From positions 1 to 64,000 of the forward strand of contig JAUQZE010000041.1 of NCBI GenBank assembly GCA_030587365.1: 64,000 bases of DNA, read 5' to 3'. A model generated the notes under the pieces. That model ran no database searches and was not told the origin of the DNA. It saw only the letters and a program-made list of their open reading frames with translations. The stretch is from Candidatus Freyarchaeota archaeon (GTDB lineage Archaea > Asgardarchaeota > Jordiarchaeia > Jordiarchaeales > Jordiarchaeaceae). This document shows, one piece after another, positions 25,458 through 33,515 of the stretch (positions are counted from its first letter, which is position 1; each line of letters starts with the position of its first letter). A program made the position numbers and the translations under genes.

Positions 25458-27299
25458 ATGTCAATGAAGAATGGTAAACTCCTTCGAGTAAATCTCAACA
25501 CGGAAAATATTACAACAGAAAAAATAGATTCAGATGTTGCTAGAAATTTTTTAGGTGGAAAGGGTTTAGCGGCGTACTACCTTTTTAGGGAACTGAGGAA
25601 AGGAGTGGAGCCTCTGAGCCCTGAAAATAAGCTTATCTTTATGACTGGGCCGCTAACCGGTACTAGGGCACCCTCGTCCTGCCGATTTGTGGTTTGTACC
25701 AAGTCTCCATTAACTGGTAGTTGGGTGGATTCCAGCTGCGGCGGATTCTGGGGCCCGGAGCTCAGATTCGCAGATCTTGATGGTATTATAATCGAGGGGC
25801 GAGCGGAGAAGTCGGTTTACATCCATATAGATGATGGTAAGGTTTCAATAAACGACGCGGGGTTTCTCTGGGGGATGGACGCCGTGGACACTATAAGCTA
25901 TCTAAGAGAGAGACATAAGGCGGATAGAACTGTGCGAGTGGCGACCATCGGCCCCGCTGGTGAAAGGAAGGCTAGGATAGCAGCGGTCATTGCGGACATG
26001 AGAGCCGCGGGGAGGGGCGGAACAGGAGCAGTTATGGGCTCCAAGAACCTAAAAGCAATCTCAGTTATAGGCCATGGAAAGATACCCATAGCGGATCCTC
26101 AAAAATTCAATGAGCTGGCAAAACAAGCACACAAGGACGCGAAGGAGGACAGCGCAGGAATGGCGGCGACCGGCACCGCAGGGAATGTAAGAGGGGTAAA
26201 CTCTACTGGGGGCTGGCCGACCAAAAACTTCAGCGAAAGTCAGTGGGATGAGGCGGAAGAGGAGTTGGCTGGGGATGTATTCCAGAACACTCTCTGGGGC
26301 GGGGGTAAATATGTGAAGCCCTGTTATAACTGCCCCATAAGATGCGCCCACCTAGCGGTTATAAGGGAGGGGGAGTATGCGGGTGTTTCGGATGAGGGTC
26401 CGGAGTATGAAACCATTACCATGTTTGGACCCAACTGCGGAATAAAGAGCAGAGAATTAATCACAGTGGCGGATAAGATGTGTGATAACTACGGCCTCGA
26501 CACCATATCATTGGGAAACACTATCGGTTTCGTGATGGAGTGCATGGAGAAGGGACTGGTGATTGCTGAGGATATTGACGGGGTTGATTTGAGATTTGGT
26601 AACGAGCAGGCTTTCCTCAAAGCGGTGAACATGGCGGGTAACGTTTACGGCAATCTCGGCTCACTTCTCGCAAACGGAGTTAAGAGGGCGACGGAGAGAA
26701 TTGGAAAGGGGTCGGAAAGATTTGCTATGCATGTTAAGGGATTGGAGATACCTGCATACGTACCTAGAGCTGGTCACGGGCATGCATTAGCTTACGCGGT
26801 TTCGGACAGGGGAGGCTGCCACACTAGACCATGGCTCTACGGGGCGGAACACTATTGGAACGAACTGGATCCAAAGACCACCGATGATAAGCCTCAAGCG
26901 GTGAAGCAGGGACAGCAAAATAAAGCCCTCATTCAAAGCGGTGGACTCTGCCAGTTCGCCTCAACATATGATACGCCCTACGACTCTCTACTTCAAATGA
27001 TAAACGCTGCCACAGGCTTCAACTATACGGAGGAGGAGTTTCGCCTTGTCGGAGAGAGAATAAATAATCTTACCCGGAGCTTCAACGCCCGCGAAGGATT
27101 CACGAGCAAGGATGATACGCTTCCTTATCGCTCCACGAATGAGCCGCTGCCCAGTGGACCGTTTAAAGGTCAGGTAATAAAACTCGGCGAGATGCTACCA
27201 AAATACTATAAACTCTGCAGATGGAACGAAAACGGTATTCCCACGAAAGAAAAATTAGAAGAATTAGGTTTGGACTTCGTTATCAAAGAACTCTACTAG
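25458..27299 (+). CDS. aor: Tungsten-type aldehyde:ferredoxin oxidoreductase
   Basis: A 613-residue AOR-family enzyme that interconverts aldehydes and carboxylic acids with ferredoxin, using a tungstopterin and a [4Fe-4S] cluster. The N-terminal domain shows FLGGKGLAAYYLF and the cofactor-binding GPLTGTRAPSSCRF segment. The cluster ligands are C-x2-C-x3-C in CYNCPIRCAH plus a distal Cys in QSGGLCQFAST. Length matches the family (about 600-640). The gene precedes a thiolase/DUF35 cluster with its own 215 bp leader. It probably links aldehydes from acyl-CoA or 2-oxoacid metabolism to ferredoxin; the specific aldehyde is not evident. Confidence 0.93.
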   Translation: MSMKNGKLLRVNLNTENITTEKIDSDVARNFLGGKGLAAYYLFRELRKGVEPLSPENKLIFMTGPLTGTRAPSSCRFVVCTKSPLTGSWVDSSCGGFWGPELRFADLDGIIIEGRAEKSVYIHIDDGKVSINDAGFLWGMDAVDTISYLRERHKADRTVRVATIGPAGERKARIAAVIADMRAAGRGGTGAVMGSKNLKAISVIGHGKIPIADPQKFNELAKQAHKDAKEDSAGMAATGTAGNVRGVNSTGGWPTKNFSESQWDEAEEELAGDVFQNTLWGGGKYVKPCYNCPIRCAHLAVIREGEYAGVSDEGPEYETITMFGPNCGIKSRELITVADKMCDNYGLDTISLGNTIGFVMECMEKGLVIAEDIDGVDLRFGNEQAFLKAVNMAGNVYGNLGSLLANGVKRATERIGKGSERFAMHVKGLEIPAYVPRAGHGHALAYAVSDRGGCHTRPWLYGAEHYWNELDPKTTDDKPQAVKQGQQNKALIQSGGLCQFASTYDTPYDSLLQMINAATGFNYTEEEFRLVGERINNLTRSFNAREGFTSKDDTLPYRSTNEPLPSGPFKGQVIKLGEMLPKYYKLCRWNENGIPTKEKLEELGLDFVIKELY

Positions 27300-27514
27300 A
27301 GCAGCAACCATTCTTTGAAAATTTTTTATTTTTTTAAAAACGGGAGGGATTTAAACCTATTTTTTAGAAAAACAGTGGTGAGGTTACTTGTAGTTGTTTT
27401 TGAGGGGGGTTCTTTATTGGTTGGTTTTACGCTGTTTGGGGAATATATTCTCTATATTTAGGCAAAAATTTTTATTCTAAAAGCTCTACTGAATAGCTAA
27501 TGGTTTTATGAGGT

Positions 27515-28669
27515 ATGGAGATGTCAAAAGCTGTTGCTATTGTTGGTATTGGTCAAACGGAAAGTAGGGCCTTAACCCCGACTCAAGATTTTAGGGAACT
27601 TATTTACTCTGCAGCGAAGAGGGCCTACAATGATGCTGGGCTGACGCCACGAGACTTGGACGCTCTTATAACTAATGAGTACGACTTTCTTGCGGGCATA
27701 AGTATTGCTGACGAGTATACGCCGGACCAGGTTGGTGCTAGGCTTAAATTTGACAACTTGGTGTGCAATGATGGGACAATCGCATTCATAAACGCCTATT
27801 TGCTGATTCTTAGCGGTGCTGCGGATATAGTGGCTGTTGAGTCGCATTCCAAAGTCGCAACTGATGTTGTTAACTATCCAGAGGTTTTGCTTGCGGCTCT
27901 TGACCCTGTCTACAATAGGCCGCTTGGGGGGCATCCGTACTACATCGCAGGCATGGACATGATGAGCTATCTTGATGGCACCGATACGACAGAGGAGCAT
28001 TGTGCTAGAGTTGTGGTTAAGAATAAGGGTAACGCTCTCCTCAACCCGGGTGCGGGCTTTGGTGCGAAGCTCACCGTTGAGGATGTGTTAAGGTCCGAGG
28101 ATGCGTTCTGGCCTATTAAGCTTTTAGAAATTGCTCCATTAGCTGACTACGCTGCCGTTGTTTTACTGGCGGCTGAGGATAAGGCGAAATCCATCACGGA
28201 TAATCCTGTTTGGGTGACCGGTGTGGGTCACGCAACTGACTCAAGCTACATTGAATGCTGGTCTTGGGGTGAAGCCCAGTGGATTAAAACAGCGGCGCAG
28301 GAAGCCTATAAAATGGCGGGAATAAGTGAGCCCGGAAAGGAAGTTAACATTGTGGAGGTATCAGAAGCCTTCTCGTATCAGGAACTTCAAGCTCTTGAAG
28401 CCTTAAATATTTGCAGTGGCACCGCAGGTAATCTACTCGAATCAGGTACCTTTGATTTAGAGGGCAGCCTACCTGTGAATCCTTCAGGAGGCTGTCTAGG
28501 CATGGGTTACGCACCGCAAGCCACGGGATTACAGAGGATAGTTGAGGTTGTTACTCAGCTGCGCGGTGAAGCAGGTAAGAGGCAGATCCCCGATGTGGAG
28601 CTCGGCGTTGCTGTGGGAAGTGATTCCGAGATTATAAAGTGTGGAGGAGTTGTTGTACTTTCGAGGTGA
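27515..28669 (+). CDS. Thiolase-fold protein, archaeal type, with altered active-site histidine
   Basis: A 384-residue thiolase-superfamily protein. The N-terminal half keeps a cysteine at the nucleophile region (NLVCNDGTIAF), but the C-terminal motif that normally reads GHPxGATG is GYAPQATG, so tyrosine occupies the catalytic histidine position. In the DUF35-partnered aldolase Ltp2, which cleaves steroid side-chain CoA esters, a tyrosine is found in this region, so a C-C lyase activity other than thiolysis is possible. Two ATG codons, 27515 and 27521, lie close to a GAGGT. The gene overlaps functionally with the next thiolase (6 bp gap) and with two DUF35 genes, forming one operon. Confidence 0.85.
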   Translation: MEMSKAVAIVGIGQTESRALTPTQDFRELIYSAAKRAYNDAGLTPRDLDALITNEYDFLAGISIADEYTPDQVGARLKFDNLVCNDGTIAFINAYLLILSGAADIVAVESHSKVATDVVNYPEVLLAALDPVYNRPLGGHPYYIAGMDMMSYLDGTDTTEEHCARVVVKNKGNALLNPGAGFGAKLTVEDVLRSEDAFWPIKLLEIAPLADYAAVVLLAAEDKAKSITDNPVWVTGVGHATDSSYIECWSWGEAQWIKTAAQEAYKMAGISEPGKEVNIVEVSEAFSYQELQALEALNICSGTAGNLLESGTFDLEGSLPVNPSGGCLGMGYAPQATGLQRIVEVVTQLRGEAGKRQIPDVELGVAVGSDSEIIKCGGVVVLSR

Positions 28670-28675
28670 TGGAGA

Positions 28676-29872
28676 ATGGCGTTTGGGAACATGGTTATGT
28701 ATCCTAAAGGTTTTTTGAGGAAGAAGAGAGTGGCTATTGTTGGTGCAGGTATGACTGATTTCCGCTCAATATTGCCTCACACAACAAGAGAGTTATGCTT
28801 CGAAGCTTCAAAGCGGGCTCTTGACTCCTGCGGCCTAACACCGAGGGACGTTAAGGCGGTTATAGGTGCCTCCGCTCCTGACGCTTTCGATGGCATTCAC
28901 ATTAAGGGCTGGAATCCAGTTGACGCTATGGGCGCAGTTGGCAAGCCTTACGCCCGTGAGTTCGTGGGAGGCGGTACCGGTGTCGGCTGTATCGTAAACG
29001 GCTGGTACTACGTAGCCTCAGGCCTGTACGACATAGTGCTAGTTTGTGCATTCGAAAAAATGTCGCCCCCAGTTCCACACGCTCAGAAACTGTTCACAAC
29101 AATATTCGAGCCTCTCCTAGAGTGGTCTCTGGGACCCAACTTAGTTTGGATCTTCGCTCAAGAAATGAACAGATACATGACCACCTGGGGAGTAAAGAAG
29201 GAGACCATCGCCCTTTCAGCGGTGAAAAACAAGGGCAACGCTATGGACCACCCCCACGCACAGCTACCCATGAAAATTACAGTCGAGGACGTTTTGAACT
29301 CACCCATACTCGTTTGGCCCGTGAACAGGCTTGACATTAGCCCCTCATCAGATGGCGCAGCAACCGTTATACTCGCCTCGGAGGATGTTGCCAAAAGGAT
29401 TACCGATACACCAGTCTGGATTGACGGCGTTGGTATGTGCCTCGACAGTCAGTACTGGACAAACAGGGATCTCGCTTTCCCCTACTACGTGTACTATGCT
29501 TCCCAGCAGGCTTACAGGATGGCGGGTATTAGCGATCCGCTGAAGGATATTGATGTTTGGGAGCCCTACGATCCCTTCGACTATAAGGAGTTGCACCACT
29601 TAGATGGGTTAATGGGTAAGAAGGGCTATGCTCCAAAGCTCCTCGCGGAGGGACAGCTAGCGAGGGACGGTGACTATCCCTCTTGTCCTTCGGGAGGACT
29701 TCAGGGTGTAGGGAATCCCATAGCCGCTGCGGGAACAATGAAGGTCTGTGAGATATACTGGCAGCTAAGCAACCAGGCAGGGAAGAGGCAGATCGACAAC
29801 GCGAAAACGGGGATAGCGCAAGCATGGGGTGACCTAATGCAGGTAGGAACTGTTGTCGTGTGTAGAACATAA
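28676..29872 (+). CDS. Thiolase-fold protein (acetyl-CoA acetyltransferase-like), second subunit
   Basis: A 398-residue thiolase-fold protein beginning six bases after the previous stop. The nucleophile region is GTGVGCIVNG, with Cys kept; the C-terminal motif is GVGNPIAAAG, with Asn at the usual histidine. This GNPIA variant, with an ending of the form AQAWGDLMQVGTVVV, is recognisable as a widespread archaeal thiolase-domain subfamily that is always next to DUF35 proteins. It probably forms a heteromeric complex with the preceding protein and one or both DUF35 proteins. Substrates are likely acyl-CoAs of fatty acid, ketone or aromatic breakdown. Confidence 0.87.
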   Translation: MAFGNMVMYPKGFLRKKRVAIVGAGMTDFRSILPHTTRELCFEASKRALDSCGLTPRDVKAVIGASAPDAFDGIHIKGWNPVDAMGAVGKPYAREFVGGGTGVGCIVNGWYYVASGLYDIVLVCAFEKMSPPVPHAQKLFTTIFEPLLEWSLGPNLVWIFAQEMNRYMTTWGVKKETIALSAVKNKGNAMDHPHAQLPMKITVEDVLNSPILVWPVNRLDISPSSDGAATVILASEDVAKRITDTPVWIDGVGMCLDSQYWTNRDLAFPYYVYYASQQAYRMAGISDPLKDIDVWEPYDPFDYKELHHLDGLMGKKGYAPKLLAEGQLARDGDYPSCPSGGLQGVGNPIAAAGTMKVCEIYWQLSNQAGKRQIDNAKTGIAQAWGDLMQVGTVVVCRT

Positions 29873-29885
29873 GGAGGATTATGAT

Positions 29886-30557
29886 ATGAGTGAAAAATCT
29901 GTTGAAGTTGTGGCTATGGTTGACCAACTGAAGAAGTTTTTCAAGCACCTTCCACCAGACCTTAAGAAACTCTATGAGAAGATGGAGTTAACTGAGGCTC
30001 CCACGAAGAAGACTCAGACGGAGAAAGACCTTAGTGAAAAGGGGCTTATGACTTATATTCCGAACTGGAAACTCGACAATGGCATTTATCTGGGTAACTG
30101 GAGGCTGATGTTCAATTATTCTAGAACCGCGGGCTACGCTATAGGAACCTTTCTAAACGGTTTGAAAGAGGGCAAAATACTCGGTAGAAAGTGTAACGTG
30201 TGTGGCAGAATTCTGGTTCCACCCAGACTCTTCTGCGAGTGGTGTTTCAGGGATACCGACGAGTGGGTTGAGGTAGCCGACACAGGTATTGTGAGCACCT
30301 ACTCGGTCTCGTATATAACAGCCGACCCCAAGGTGAGGCTTGAGAAGCCGATAATAAGCGGGGTGGTTTGGCTTGACGGAACAAAGCTTGAGACACCAGC
30401 ATCAAAGACGGTGAGGCACTGGGGAGGCTTTATGCACCACTTCGACGAGGTGAAACCGGAAAAAATGAAGATAGGGATGAAAGTGAAGGCGGTTTGGGAG
30501 CCCCCAGAGAACCGGAAGGGCTCAATACTGGACATAAAATACTTTAAACCCATTTGA
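29886..30557 (+). CDS. DUF35 zinc-ribbon/OB-fold acyl-CoA-binding protein (longer form)
   Basis: A 223-residue protein from the ATG at 29886, which follows AAGGAGG at 29870-29876. A long N-terminal helical region of about 80 residues precedes the zinc ribbon CNVCGRILVPPRLFCEWC (C-x2-C-x10-C-x2-C) and a C-terminal OB fold ending in SILDIKYFKPI. DUF35 proteins bind CoA thioesters and channel them to partner thiolases, HMG-CoA synthases or aldolases. The N-terminal extension is not seen in the smaller second DUF35 gene. It begins 14 bp after the second thiolase. Confidence 0.88.
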   Translation: MSEKSVEVVAMVDQLKKFFKHLPPDLKKLYEKMELTEAPTKKTQTEKDLSEKGLMTYIPNWKLDNGIYLGNWRLMFNYSRTAGYAIGTFLNGLKEGKILGRKCNVCGRILVPPRLFCEWCFRDTDEWVEVADTGIVSTYSVSYITADPKVRLEKPIISGVVWLDGTKLETPASKTVRHWGGFMHHFDEVKPEKMKIGMKVKAVWEPPENRKGSILDIKYFKPI

Positions 30558-30569
30558 GGTGAATGAAAG

Positions 30570-31052
30570 ATGGCTGAACCGAACAAACCTCCATACACTG
30601 GAATGAACACCCTCCACTGGAACGAGAGCAATATAGACAACTACTACGAGTTCCCAGCAGGATTCGCAGGCTCCAAGTTCTTCTACGAGTTAAAGGAGAA
30701 CGGAAAGATAGTTGCCAGCAGCTGCAAAAAGTGCGGGAAGATTGAGCTTCCTCCGAAAGCCTTCTGCGTGGACTGCTTCGACACGGAAATCGAGTATATC
30801 GAAGTGGACCTGCCAGGATACGTCTACACCTACAGCATATCCTTCTACGACCTGGACGGCTCCAAGCTTGAGAAACCAATAATCTGGGCTCTCATCGCGT
30901 TTGACGAGGTGGAAGGCGGAATAATACACAGACTCGGCGAAGTGGATCCAGAAGACATTTACATAGGAATGGATGTCGTGCCCGAGTTCAGACCAAAGGA
31001 AGATAGGACAGGAAGCATACTGGACATCAAATACTTTAAACCAGCTCTCTAA
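30570..31052 (+). CDS. DUF35 zinc-ribbon/OB-fold acyl-CoA-binding protein (short form)
   Basis: A 160-residue paralog of the preceding gene. The zinc ribbon reads CKKCGKIELPPKAFCVDC and the OB fold ends SILDIKYFKPAL. It lies 13 bp after the longer DUF35 gene. Two thiolase-fold and two DUF35 genes suggest either two separate complexes or one heterotetramer. Function is inferred from the family: presenting acyl-CoA substrates to the thiolase partner. The operon ends here; a T-rich stretch follows at 31060-31090. Confidence 0.88.
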   Translation: MAEPNKPPYTGMNTLHWNESNIDNYYEFPAGFAGSKFFYELKENGKIVASSCKKCGKIELPPKAFCVDCFDTEIEYIEVDLPGYVYTYSISFYDLDGSKLEKPIIWALIAFDEVEGGIIHRLGEVDPEDIYIGMDVVPEFRPKEDRTGSILDIKYFKPAL

Positions 31053-31165
31053 AATTCCCATCTCCTCTTTTTATGGGAAAACCTTTTTACATATTCAAAC
31101 TTTAACGATAATAGAGCCGAAAGGCTCCGCTACAACATAATTTGTGCGAGGTTTTTTGGTAAGAA

Positions 31166-31744
31166 TTGAGATCCAAAGAGATTATCGTCTGCGTCGAGAA
31201 TACTGAGGGTGGCTACAGAATTTTCCCGATGGAAAGAGAGGAAGCGCACAAAAAAAATGTTAAGCATCTGGTAGTCAGGATACTTGGATTCAATCGAGAG
31301 GGAAAGTTACTGGTTCAGAAAAGATCCCCCATCAAGAAGAGCCACCCCGGAATGTACACAGACAGTGCCAGTGGACATGTTCTGTACGAGGAAAATTTCG
31401 GTTTCGAATCCATTATTAAAAGTGCAAGGAGAGAACTCTGGGAAGAAATGGGAGTAAAAGGCGTGCTAAAGCCCTATCTGAGCCTGAAATTCGATGAAGA
31501 AGACCTAGAACTAAACTATGTTTTCCTCGCACTAATAAGGGGACAACCCAGATTCAACGAGGAGGTAGACGCCGAAAAAAGCGGATTCAAAACCGTGAAG
31601 CAGTTGAAATCAATGCTCGAAAAAGAGAAGTTCGTCGCCTTTGCCAAGGAACTCTGGGAGAAATTCCTAACAGATTACCCAACAACCGAAGCAGTGAAAC
31701 GCCTAGCAGGAACAATGAAAAGTGAATCTCTAACAGAAACCTAA
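31166..31744 (+). CDS. NUDIX hydrolase (isopentenyl-diphosphate isomerase-like)
   Basis: A 192-residue NUDIX protein starting at TTG 31166. The Nudix box is recognisable as GHVLYEENFGFES followed by ARRELWEEMGV (GX5EX7REUXEEXGU with spacing variation). The N-terminal region KLLVQKRSPIKKSHPGMYTDSASGHV has the layout of type-1 IPP isomerase and its YfcD-type relatives (R....k...pg.w..s.sGHv). The reaction is either hydrolysis of a nucleoside-diphosphate-like compound or isomerisation; the key IPP isomerase residues cannot be confirmed. It has its own leader and is not in the thiolase operon. Confidence 0.8.
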   Translation: MRSKEIIVCVENTEGGYRIFPMEREEAHKKNVKHLVVRILGFNREGKLLVQKRSPIKKSHPGMYTDSASGHVLYEENFGFESIIKSARRELWEEMGVKGVLKPYLSLKFDEEDLELNYVFLALIRGQPRFNEEVDAEKSGFKTVKQLKSMLEKEKFVAFAKELWEKFLTDYPTTEAVKRLAGTMKSESLTET

Positions 31745-31852
31745 ATCGGAACACTTCATTTAAAATTTAGCCTAGAAAGAGGAACCGCAACTGTTTTGAT
31801 GGCCCATGTTTAATTTCAACCTGATAGGAAGCCCAGAAACCGGAAATGCTGG

Positions 31853-32362
31853 TTAGGCAACGTTGCCGGGACTATTAAATATTTTTTGCATCAAGTGTAC
31901 GTCTAAGAGCTTTCCAAACTTGCGTCCTACTTCTCTCATAGTCCCTATATGCGAAAACCCCAAAGTTTCAAATAGATGAATACTTGCTTTGTTGGTTTCT
32001 TCAATTCTAGCAATGATGGTGTGAATACCAGCATTTTCTCCTTTACTCAAAATAGCTTCAGTTAGCTTTTTACCGGTCCCTTTTCCTCTATATCCTTCCT
32101 TAACGTATAGTGATATTTCTGCGGTATCAGAATAAGCGCATCGATCGGACCACATGCTTAAAGACGCCCACCCAGTAATTAAGTCATTATCTTCTGCTAC
32201 TATTAAGGGAAATTTAGAATTATGATTGCTAAACCAAATTTTTTGTTCCTCTACTGTTCTAGGTTGAGTATCAAACGTCGCAACTGTATGAATAATGGCA
32301 TCGTTATATATTTCAGTAATTGCTGTTAGATCATTTATTTTTGCGTCCCTTATTTTTAGCAT
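31853..32362 (-). CDS. GNAT-family N-acetyltransferase
   Basis: A protein of about 169 residues from the ATG at 32362 (MLKIRDAKINDLTAIT), the usual start of this fold; the frame is open to 32428. The acetyl-CoA-binding motif A is ISLYVKEGYRGKGTGKKLTEA (V...yrGkGiG..L), followed by TIIARIEETNKASIHLFETLGF, the typical N-x-x-S-x-x-L-x-x-x-x-GF segment. It resembles phosphinothricin/methionine-sulfoximine acetyltransferases of about 165-180 residues. The acetyl acceptor is unknown. Base composition is AT-rich and similar to the adjacent spacers. Confidence 0.85.
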   Translation of the reverse strand: MLKIRDAKINDLTAITEIYNDAIIHTVATFDTQPRTVEEQKIWFSNHNSKFPLIVAEDNDLITGWASLSMWSDRCAYSDTAEISLYVKEGYRGKGTGKKLTEAILSKGENAGIHTIIARIEETNKASIHLFETLGFSHIGTMREVGRKFGKLLDVHLMQKIFNSPGNVA

Positions 32363-32602
32363 ATCCAACCTTCCAGCGGTTTCGCTAACACACCACACAT
32401 TTGAAGCCAAACGAAAAGCGATGAGCATAATTATTTCATAGATAAATCAATATGCAGCAAGACATAAAAAGGGTAATTCATCTGCCTCTTTCCAGATTTA
32501 AAGTCTTTAAAAAATACTAAATTGAGCAATTTTAGTGTCATAAACTTAATCCTTAAATATCTCGAAAACAATAGTTTTACTATCAAATTCCTAAAAAACA
32601 TT

Positions 32603-33082
32603 GTGAGTGAGATGGAAAGTATGGCTGACGAATATGTAGATATCTTCATGTGCATAGAATGTAGGAATCCAAGAGTAGCAACAGATTCGAAAGTGAAAAA
32701 AGACTACGCCTTAATTTCAGGAAAATGCCTCAAAGGACACCCCTTCGACCTGAAACTCCCAATGGATCAAGAGCACAAGTGGATCGGATATCTCAAAAAC
32801 AGCATATACAAGTGTCGATGTGGAATGCCCCTCGAGGACTTCAAGGTAAAGGAAGGAAAAAAGGAAACCCAACTCACACTCAAGTGTACAAAACACAAAC
32901 AGACAAGAAATGTAGACACAGTACTCTGGCTCACCATATCAACAGACAAAGAAACAGAAAAAACAATGCAACAAGAATTGGGACCAGAACCGGGTACAAC
33001 AATTCCGAAACCCAAAGAACTCGAGAGAGAAAAAGCTGACAAAAATGAGGAACAATCGGCACCACAAAAGTGGTCAAAATAG
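32603..33082 (+). CDS. Zinc-ribbon protein of unknown function, copy 1
   Basis: A protein of about 156-159 residues beginning at GTG 32603 or ATG 32612 (MESMADEYVDIF). Cysteine pairs CIECRN, KCLKGH, YKCRCGM and LKCTKHK suggest two zinc-binding sites, followed by a beta-rich TVLWLTIST segment and a charged, proline-rich C-terminal tail (PKPKELEREKADKNEEQ). A nearly identical copy lies inverted at 42614-43060 with about 60 bp of matching upstream sequence. No known domain was recognised; a nucleic-acid or protein interaction role is only a guess. Confidence 0.7.
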   Translation: MSEMESMADEYVDIFMCIECRNPRVATDSKVKKDYALISGKCLKGHPFDLKLPMDQEHKWIGYLKNSIYKCRCGMPLEDFKVKEGKKETQLTLKCTKHKQTRNVDTVLWLTISTDKETEKTMQQELGPEPGTTIPKPKELEREKADKNEEQSAPQKWSK

Positions 33083-33493
33083 TAAACATACACATACAAC
33101 GCATCATAAACTACACCCAACCCTCAAAAAGGATTAATTCCTACACAAAATCAGAGAAAGATTAAAGAGAAAACCAAAAAGTAAATTACAATCCATATTA
33201 TTCCACATCTTTACATCAAGTAATGCCAGGAATAGAAACGGTTAAAAAATTATAAATGTTAAAAACCCACCTTCCAAATCTTTTACTCAATTTTCCTTAT
33301 TAGGGTTAGATTAATCATCTTTTTCTCTTCTTTTATTCACTTTTCTCCACTTAGCAAAAAATACCAGAACAGAAATTTATGCTCTGTCCCATAAAATACT
33401 TAACAAACAGGCTTAAACACACCACTTAAAGCGTTTTTTTAGAAAGTTCAATTTTTGAGGTTATATTTTTATATAGATTAAACACACGTTTCA
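33083..33493 (+). other. AT-rich leader region before iorA
   Basis: This 410 bp stretch contains no convincing gene. Near its end lies a TATA-like run (33464-33476, TATTTTTATATAG), about 25-30 bases before the palindrome at 33494-33510, so it probably carries the iorAB promoter. Confidence 0.5.
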
Positions 33494-33510
33494 ATGATAA
33501 TGATTATCAT
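33494..33510. promoter_or_regulatory. Fur/DtxR-like palindromic operator candidate before iorAB
   Basis: A perfect inverted repeat ATGATAA-TGA-TTATCAT sits just after a TATA-like box (33464-33476), where the transcription start would be expected, and just before the GGAGGTG of iorA. The ATxATNATNAT-type sequence resembles ferric-uptake-regulator-type boxes. Binding here would block initiation. An iron-dependent repressor acting on an operon for an Fe-S-rich enzyme is biologically reasonable. No regulator gene is in the window. Confidence 0.5.
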
Positions 33511-33515
33511 GTTTT

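Noticed and set aside
32431..32655. 74-residue minus-strand frame before the zinc-ribbon gene
   Set aside because: It overlaps the duplicated upstream region of the zinc-ribbon gene and has no start signal.
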